Part shown: piece after piece, positions 7,263 through 11,475 of the stretch | Layout of the letters: every line of letters starts with the position of its first letter | How positions within the stretch are numbered: the first letter of the stretch is position 1 | NCBI GenBank assembly: GCA_018660965.1 | Contig: JABJJH010000612.1 | Coordinates: forward strand, 1 to 11,475 | Reading direction: 5' to 3' | From: Rhodospirillaceae bacterium | Lineage (GTDB): Bacteria > Pseudomonadota > Alphaproteobacteria > UBA8366 > GCA-2717185 | DNA: 11,475 bases | Made by a program: the position numbers and the translations under genes | Notes under the pieces: model-generated | What the model was told of the DNA's origin: nothing | The model's database searches: none | Seen by the model: the letters and a program-made list of their open reading frames with translations, nothing else

Positions 7263-8402
7263 ATGACTGATGCTCCCAACTTATTCGCTAATTCGCTTAT
7301 CCTGGTCATTGACGACGAAGAAACCCAGCGGCTCATTACACGGGATACATTGGAGCAAGAAGGATTCAAGGTCGAAGAAGCATCGAATGGCGAAGATGGG
7401 TTAAAAATAATCCGTAAGGCCCGGCCAGATTTGATACTACTCGATGTTATGATGCCAGGCATCGATGGCTTCGAGGTTTGCCGGCAAATACGCGCTGACC
7501 AGGATATTTGCAATACCCCCATAATTATCGTCACAGGCCGCGAAGGTGTCGAAGATATTCAAAAGGGCTTTGCCGAGGGGGCGTCGGACTTCCTCACCAA
7601 ACCCGTTGTCTGGAATCTCCTTCCTAATCGTGTTCGCTATGTCCTCAGCTCCAACAGGTTGGAGTATAATTTACGGATAGAAAAAGAGCGTGCCGAACAA
7701 GCAAGTGAAGCAAAGTCGACCCTCCTGTCGACGATGGGGCACGAACTGAGAACGCCCTTGAATGCAATCATCGGCTTTTCAAGTATAATGCAGCAAGCCA
7801 CGTTTGGCCCCATTGGGTCGCCCCGATATGAAGAATATGTTGTTGATATTCAATATTCTGGCATGCGGCTTTTAGACGCTGTCAACTCCATTCTTGAAAT
7901 TGTTAGTTGCGAATCAGGTATTTTAGAATCTGAATCAGAGACTATTTTAATTGCCGAATTGATAAATTCTGTTTTAGACAAAATTACTCTGGAAGCAGAC
8001 GCGTTACATACACAAATAGTGAACAATATTGTGGGCGATGGTGCTTGTATCATAGGCGACAAAGAACGGTTGCGATGGGCGCTATTTAATCTAGTGTCGA
8101 ACGCAGTAAAATTTACGGATGAAGGTGGAATTGTGCATGTGAGTATGACCCACCAGAAAAATAATGAGATTGTAATCACCATCGCAGACAATGGGATTGG
8201 AATTTCCAGAGAAGATTTACCAAGAATAATGGAACCATTCGAGCAGGCGGATCACAGAGTTGCCCGCAAATATGAGGGTTTAGGGCTTGGCATACCACTG
8301 GCTCGGGCAATGCTGCGAATGCACGGCGGGGATGTCAAAATTGAAAGTGAGTTAGGCAAAGGAACCACAGCCCGAATTACTCTTCCCATCAGTCGGAACT
8401 AA
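7263..8402 (+). CDS. Soluble REC-histidine kinase (receiver fused to a PleC/DivJ-like kinase core)
   Basis: A 379-residue cytoplasmic protein without membrane segments or signal peptide. The receiver (about residues 12-128) has D17/D18, phospho-acceptor D61 in LLDVMMPGIDG and K113 in LTKPV. A short coiled helix leads to HisKA with H160 in STMGHELRTPLNAIIGFSSIM. The following FGPIGSPRYEEYVVDIQYSGMRLLDAVNSILE pattern is typical of alphaproteobacterial PleC/DivJ-like kinases. The HATPase (about 255-377) has RLRWALFNLVSNAVKFT, IADNGIGIS and KYEGLGLGIPLA, so the kinase appears intact. It is the last gene of the operon, 8 nt after the hybrid kinase. Its receiver is the natural acceptor for the upstream Hpt domain, and could set the activity of the attached kinase. 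No output domain is present, so its own phosphate target must lie elsewhere. Confidence 0.93.
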   Translation: MTDAPNLFANSLILVIDDEETQRLITRDTLEQEGFKVEEASNGEDGLKIIRKARPDLILLDVMMPGIDGFEVCRQIRADQDICNTPIIIVTGREGVEDIQKGFAEGASDFLTKPVVWNLLPNRVRYVLSSNRLEYNLRIEKERAEQASEAKSTLLSTMGHELRTPLNAIIGFSSIMQQATFGPIGSPRYEEYVVDIQYSGMRLLDAVNSILEIVSCESGILESESETILIAELINSVLDKITLEADALHTQIVNNIVGDGACIIGDKERLRWALFNLVSNAVKFTDEGGIVHVSMTHQKNNEIVITIADNGIGISREDLPRIMEPFEQADHRVARKYEGLGLGIPLARAMLRMHGGDVKIESELGKGTTARITLPISRN

Positions 8403-8650
8403 TACAAATTAAGACCTCTATTCTTGCGCTTTAAGGATGGCATGAATTAGCAATATTTGTCGATTTTGAGACTTGCCGGGAGCTATCCCGATGCAAGGGC
8501 TCGAAGGCGAAGAAGACGGTTCAGTCCAGTTAGGATTCACCTAAGCGGATTCGAACCGGAATATTCGTTTATTTTTAATGTGTTGCAAAATTGCATGACG
8601 TTATCGTCAAAAATGTAGAAATTTTACTTATTAAAATCAGTAAGTTGCAA
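8403..8650. other. Non-coding AT-rich right end of the island
   Basis: These 248 bp between the last operon gene and the right repeat contain no gene. Small inverted repeats occur: CGGGA-N4-TCCCG near 8478-8491, TGCAA-AA-TTGCA near 8584-8595, and TGACG-N4-CGTCA near 8597-8610. None has the T-tract of a convincing terminator. A GGTTCGAATCC-like T-loop sequence (minus strand, around 8553-8563) is not part of a foldable tRNA. Confidence 0.4.
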
Positions 8651-8669
8651 GTGGCGTCCCCAAGGGGAG
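8651..8669. repeat. Right attachment-site repeat, within the 3' end of tRNA-Glu
   Basis: Perfect 19-bp match to 1361-1379. All but its first base belongs to the intact tRNA-Glu gene, which stays functional across the junction, as in tRNA-targeted integration. Confidence 0.8.
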
Positions 8670-8727
8670 TCGAACCCCTGTTTCCGGCGTGAGAGGCCAG
8701 CGTCCTAGGCCACTAGACGATGGGGAC
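8652..8727 (-). tRNA. tRNA-Glu (anticodon CTC)
   Basis: A 76-nt minus-strand tRNA including an encoded CCA. The acceptor stem GTCCCCA pairs with TGGGGAC. The anticodon stem CTGGC/GCCGG encloses the loop CTCTCAC, giving anticodon CTC (plus-strand 8691-8693), which reads GAG glutamate codons. The T arm AGGGG-TTCGACT-CCCCT is perfect. The D arm contains the usual TAGTGGCCTAGGA. Its 3' end is duplicated at 1361-1379, marking it as the integration target. Confidence 0.97.
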
Positions 8728-8777
8728 ACAGTGCTTGAGCGCCCTTCTAGCAACCGTTGCGGCCGGGCGCAACCGTT

Positions 8778-9839
8778 TTACCCGTTCGCGCCGGCCTCCC
8801 GCGCGACTGCGATGAAAGCGTCTATATCGCGGGGGTCGGTGTCGAACGCGGTGACCAGGCGGTGACAATCCGGTCCGCCGTCAACCCAGGGGTAAAATGC
8901 AAAGCCTTCCGAGAACAGGGCGTCACGCACTGAATCGGGGAACGTGACGAAGATTTCATTGGCGTCCACCGGATACAAAAACGTAACGCTCCCCAGCGCC
9001 GCCAACCCTTCCGTCAGGCGTCGCGCCATATCGTTGGCGTGGCGCGCGTTGCGCAACCATAACCCGTCGCTCAGATAGGCGTCCCACTGCGCCGACAGGA
9101 ACCGCATCTTTGACAATAAATGCCCCGCCCGTTTACGCCGGAAGCGAAAGTCACTCGCCATGTCCGGGTTGAAAAACAGCACCGCCTCCGCCGCCATGGC
9201 CCCATTCTTGGTCGCGCCGAACGACAGGACATCGACACCCGCGCGCCACGTGGCGTCCGCCGCGCTGCATCCCAGCGACGCCAGCGCGTTCGCGAAGCGC
9301 GCGCCGTCCATATGCAGGCCCAACCCGTGGGTGCGGCACACTTGTGAAATTTGGCCGATTTCATCAAGGCCATAGACCGTCCCCGCCTCGCTGGCCTGGG
9401 TGATGCTGACGGCGGCGGGCTGAACGTGATGTTCAACGCCGGACCACCCCTTCGCCAGTTCGCGTTCAAGGTCGGCGGCGTGGAGTTTGCCATTGGCGCC
9501 GTCGAGGTCGATCAGCTTGGCGCCCCCGGTGAAGAATTCAGGCCCGCCGCATTCATCAACGTTCACATGGCTTTCGCGATGACAAAATATCGCCCCATGC
9601 GGCGGACACGCCGACGCCAACGCCAACGCGTTCGCCGCCGTGCCGGTGGCCACGAAATGCGCTGTAAGCTCGGTCTCGAACAGATCGGCAAGCCGGTCCT
9701 GGACGCGTTTGCTTAACGGGTCCGCGCCATACGGCATCGCCGCGCCCTGGGCCGCTTCTCCCAGGGCCGCGATGATTTCAGGCGACGCCCCGGCGGCGTT
9801 GTCGCTGCAAAAATTCCGCGACGTTATTGGGGATGTCAT
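8778..9839 (-). CDS. ltaE: Low-specificity L-threonine aldolase (PLP-dependent)
   Basis: A 353-residue fold-type I PLP enzyme that cleaves L-threonine or L-allo-threonine to glycine and acetaldehyde in the cytoplasm. Hallmarks: NFCSDNAAGASPEI at the N-terminus; GTAANALAL (residues 66-74) for phosphate binding; CHRESHVNVDECGGPEFFTG (86-105); HMDGARFANAL (176-186), with the aspartate contacting the pyridine nitrogen and the arginine the substrate carboxylate; and FGATKNGAMAAEAV with the PLP lysine K211. Length fits the beta-eliminating-lyase/aldolase family. The start codon overlaps the stop of the upstream DUF6476-type gene by 4 nt (ATGA), implying coupled translation. Composition is strongly GC-rich, unlike the island to its left. 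The family is clear; the stereo-preference cannot be read from the sequence. Confidence 0.93.
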   Translation of the reverse strand: MTSPITSRNFCSDNAAGASPEIIAALGEAAQGAAMPYGADPLSKRVQDRLADLFETELTAHFVATGTAANALALASACPPHGAIFCHRESHVNVDECGGPEFFTGGAKLIDLDGANGKLHAADLERELAKGWSGVEHHVQPAAVSITQASEAGTVYGLDEIGQISQVCRTHGLGLHMDGARFANALASLGCSAADATWRAGVDVLSFGATKNGAMAAEAVLFFNPDMASDFRFRRKRAGHLLSKMRFLSAQWDAYLSDGLWLRNARHANDMARRLTEGLAALGSVTFLYPVDANEIFVTFPDSVRDALFSEGFAFYPWVDGGPDCHRLVTAFDTDPRDIDAFIAVAREAGANG

Positions 9840-10159
9840 GGCGCGGCCCTGATCCGTATAGTCCCCAATTGCGCGCCGGTGTCCACATTAAACACCATCA
9901 GTGATTGACCGCCACCGGGCGCTTCGACACGCACGACAATGCGCCCGTCATCCACCGCCATCCCGACCACGCGGGCGCCAGGCGGGAGTGCTGTTTCAAC
10001 CGTCCCAAAGGCGCTATATTGAGGCGCGTTATTCTTGTCGGCGCCCGCGTCGTTCGTGGAGCCGCCGCCAATTTTTGTCACCAACCCGTACGCCAACAAG
10101 CCCAGGCCCGCGACGATCAGGACCGCCATGACGATCACGACCGCTTTTAACGCTTGCAT
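9836..10159 (-). CDS. DUF6476-type small inner-membrane protein
   Basis: A 107-residue protein with one N-terminal membrane helix (VVIVMAVLIVAGLGLLAYGLV, about residues 6-26). After it come a Gly/Asn/Asp-rich linker and a small periplasmic domain (LPPGARVVGMAVDDGRIVVRVEAP, then SLMVFNVDTGAQLGTIRI) that looks like a few beta strands. It resembles the alphaproteobacterial DUF6476 family, of unknown function. I chose the ATG at 10159 because the helix begins directly after MQALK; a longer frame upstream would run through the rluD start. It overlaps the threonine aldolase gene by 4 nt, forming a two-gene operon, and is divergent from rluD. This pairing is a chromosomal arrangement and does not itself reveal a role. 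Confidence 0.78.
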   Translation of the reverse strand: MQALKAVVIVMAVLIVAGLGLLAYGLVTKIGGGSTNDAGADKNNAPQYSAFGTVETALPPGARVVGMAVDDGRIVVRVEAPGGGQSLMVFNVDTGAQLGTIRIRAAP

Positions 10160-10228
10160 ATTGTTAACGCTCGCATACTGACAATTCCGAAATCCTCGTA
10201 TCGTGGCTCGAAAGACCCCAAGCCCCAA
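10160..10228. promoter_or_regulatory. Divergent intergenic region between the DUF6476-ltaE operon and rluD
   Basis: Only 69 bp separate the two divergent starts, so both promoters must lie here or overlap the coding regions. A weak rightward candidate is CTGACA (10178-10183) and TATCGT (10199-10204) with a 15-bp spacer. I see no strong leftward promoter. Confidence 0.3.
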
Positions 10229-11200
10229 ATGACTGGACCAAGCCTTCATCGCCACACCGCCACCAAGGCCGATAGCGACCGCCGCCTGGATCGCGTTTTG
10301 GCGGACAATATCGACGCCCTGTCCCGAAGCCGCATCAAAGCCTTGATCGAAGCCGGTTCCGTCACCGGGGACGGCGCGACGATAACGGACCCCTCACACA
10401 CGGTCAAACCCGGTCAAACTTTCGCCATGATCGTCCCCGATAGTCAGCCCGCCTCAATTGAACCAGAGGCGATTGATCTGGATATTCTGTACGAGGACGA
10501 GGACGTTATCGTGATCGACAAACCTGCGGGCATGGTTGTTCATCCAGCGCCGGGATCGCCAAGGGGGACATTGGTGAACGCCCTGTTGGCGCATTGCGGC
10601 GACACACTGTCTGGCATTGGCGGCGTGCGTCGGCCCGGCATCGTCCATCGGCTCGACAAAGACACAAGCGGCGTCATGGTTGCTGCGAAAAATGACGCGG
10701 CGCACCAGTCTCTCGCCAAACAATTCGCTGAGCGAACCATCGAACGCGCCTATACCGCCGTTGTTTGGGGCGTCCCCGCACCGCCTGTTGGCATGGTTGA
10801 GGGCAATATTGGACGGAGTGAACGGAATCGGCTGAAAATGGCGGTTGTCCGGCCCCCCAAAGGACGCACGGCACGGACCCACTACCGTGTCACCGAAAGG
10901 TTAGGGCTGCACGCTTGCGTCACGCAATGCCGTCTCGATACCGGCAGGACCCATCAAATCAGGGTTCATATGACCCATATTGGGCATCCCTTGATCGGCG
11001 ATCCTGTGTACGGTCGACAATCCGTGGCGCGCACCAAGTCATTGTCGTCGGAAGCGCGCGCCTATCTGGAACGCTTCAATCGGCAAGCCCTTCACGCGCA
11101 TTTGATTGGCTTTATCCACCCACGCGATCAGAAGTTACGCCATTTTGAAAGTCAAATTCCTAATGATATTAAATCTTTAATTAACCTGCTTCGACTATAA
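10229..11200 (+). CDS. rluD: Ribosomal large-subunit pseudouridine synthase D (RluA family)
   Basis: A 323-residue cytoplasmic enzyme, close to the usual length for RluD. It isomerises uridines in helix 69 of 23S rRNA. The N-terminal S4 RNA-binding domain (about residues 16-75) reads RLDRVLADNIDALSRSRIKALIEAGSV and is followed by VKPGQTF. The catalytic domain begins ILYEDEDVIVIDKPAGMVVHPAPGS and carries the family signature GIVHRLDKDTSGVMV with catalytic D143. Later motifs are RTHYRV, CRLDTGRTHQIRVHMTHIGHPLIGDPVYG and RQALHAHLIGFIHP. The ATG at 10229 was chosen because it leaves the normal short leader before the S4 domain; a TTG start at 10154 would overlap the divergent gene. rpoH follows on the same strand after 131 bp, a common alphaproteobacterial order. 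Confidence 0.94.
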   Translation: MTGPSLHRHTATKADSDRRLDRVLADNIDALSRSRIKALIEAGSVTGDGATITDPSHTVKPGQTFAMIVPDSQPASIEPEAIDLDILYEDEDVIVIDKPAGMVVHPAPGSPRGTLVNALLAHCGDTLSGIGGVRRPGIVHRLDKDTSGVMVAAKNDAAHQSLAKQFAERTIERAYTAVVWGVPAPPVGMVEGNIGRSERNRLKMAVVRPPKGRTARTHYRVTERLGLHACVTQCRLDTGRTHQIRVHMTHIGHPLIGDPVYGRQSVARTKSLSSEARAYLERFNRQALHAHLIGFIHPRDQKLRHFESQIPNDIKSLINLLRL

Positions 11201-11238
11201 GGCCCGGTCGACTATATAACATTTTTTTTATGGTAAAC

Positions 11239-11269
11239 CTTGAAATCTGGAATTAAATACTTACGTCAG
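11239..11269 (+). promoter_or_regulatory. Possible heat-shock (sigma-32-type) promoter upstream of rpoH
   Basis: CTTGAA (11239-11244) matches the -35 of sigma-32 promoters. About 15 bp further, CTTACGTCAG (11260-11269) resembles a degenerate alphaproteobacterial -10 (CYTATNT-like). Autoregulated heat-shock promoters occur before rpoH in several alphaproteobacteria. A separate AT-rich TATATAAC at 11213-11220 could belong to a housekeeping promoter. Both are pattern matches only. Confidence 0.3.
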
Positions 11270-11331
11270 ATGACAGGAGCGACGGCGTCAGCGAAGCGCC
11301 AGCGCAAGTGCAAGCGAAGGGGTTAAACACA

Positions 11332-11475
11332 ATGAACAATGTTCCGAGTCTCGTCATCAGCCCGGAAGGCAATTTGCAACGGTATTTGGATAATATCCGC
11401 AAATTCCCGATGCTGCCGCATGAAGAAGAATACATGCTCTCCAAACGCTTTAACGAGCATGATGACGTCCACGCC
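11332..11475 (+). CDS. rpoH: RNA polymerase heat-shock sigma factor RpoH, N-terminus (partial)
   Basis: Forty-eight codons are visible before the window ends. The sequence MNNVPSLVISPEGNLQRYLD, followed by NIRKFPMLPHEEEYMLSKRF, is the N-terminal region 1.2 of alphaproteobacterial sigma-32: the NLQRYL and FPMLxxEEEYxLAKR patterns precede region 2. The product directs transcription of chaperone and protease genes on heat stress. GAAGGGG about 9 nt upstream is a good ribosome site. The long 5' leader (131 bp from rluD) leaves room for dedicated promoters. Confidence 0.92.
   Translation, partial: MNNVPSLVISPEGNLQRYLDNIRKFPMLPHEEEYMLSKRFNEHDDVHA

Larger units (their letters stand above)
1361..8669. 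mobile_element. Putative 7.3-kb genomic island integrated at the 3' end of tRNA-Glu
   Basis: The segment is bounded by a 19-bp perfect direct repeat (1361-1379 and 8651-8669). The right copy is the 3' end of a complete tRNA-Glu gene; the left copy stands alone. The island lies on the 3' side of the tRNA, as expected for integration by a site-specific recombinase. Base composition differs from the flanks: by hand count, the line 4441-4500 has 21 G+C of 60, while 9241-9300 in the right flank has 47 of 60. Cargo is a dead parE toxin gene and a four-gene sensory operon. No integrase, transposase or relaxase gene is visible, so the element is either a decayed remnant or was moved by an enzyme acting in trans. 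Boundaries follow the repeats; the mechanism is inferred. Confidence 0.7.

Noticed and set aside
8478..8491. CGGGA-N4-TCCCG hairpin as a terminator for the operon
   Set aside because: Five-base stem with no following T-tract on either strand.
8750..8777. GTTGCG/CGCAAC hairpin after the threonine aldolase gene as a terminator
   Set aside because: In the direction of the aldolase gene it is not followed by a T-run, and it sits directly upstream of the tRNA.
9071..9716. Several long open frames on both strands within the aldolase gene
   Set aside because: High G+C creates open frames in all phases; only the 353-residue frame contains the PLP-enzyme motifs.
1..11475. CRISPR array, integrase or transposase gene
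   Set aside because: No spaced repeats of CRISPR type were seen, and no recombinase motifs appear in any of the plausible frames.

Overview
The window looks like an alphaproteobacterial chromosome. The right end carries a block of threonine aldolase, a small DUF6476-type membrane protein, rluD and the start of rpoH. The HisKA domain of the last kinase (8.4 kb) is of the PleC/DivJ style. The sequence cannot settle the genus.

Layout. Positions 1-1360 (left flank): an OmpR-type response regulator cut by the window edge, and directly upstream of it a small secreted MXKDX-repeat protein, both on the minus strand. Then come a fragment of the C-terminus of a HlyD-type secretion adaptor and non-coding sequence. 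Positions 1361-8650: a visibly AT-richer segment. It is bounded by a 19-bp direct repeat equal to the 3' end of a tRNA-Glu(CTC) gene; the complete tRNA is at 8652-8727. This is the geometry of an element integrated at a tRNA 3' end. The segment holds a wrecked parE toxin gene next to the left repeat, then a tight four-gene plus-strand operon: TonB-dependent receptor, YfiR-like periplasmic protein, CHASE8-type hybrid histidine kinase, and a soluble REC-histidine kinase. No integrase is visible. Positions 8728-11475 (right flank): GC-rich chromosomal genes as listed above.

How the genes may work together. In known YfiR/YfiN (YfiBNR) systems a periplasmic YfiR represses an inner-membrane protein that carries a CHASE8-like sensor domain. 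Here the sensor's output is a His-Asp-Asp-His phosphorelay instead of a GGDEF domain. The last protein offers a REC domain as the likely receiver of the Hpt phosphate, plus its own kinase core. The island encodes no DNA-binding or GGDEF output, so it probably feeds a regulator elsewhere in the cell. The large kinase has one in-frame TAA in its periplasmic domain with the frame open on both sides. The system is therefore either recently damaged, split into two polypeptides, or affected by a sequence error.
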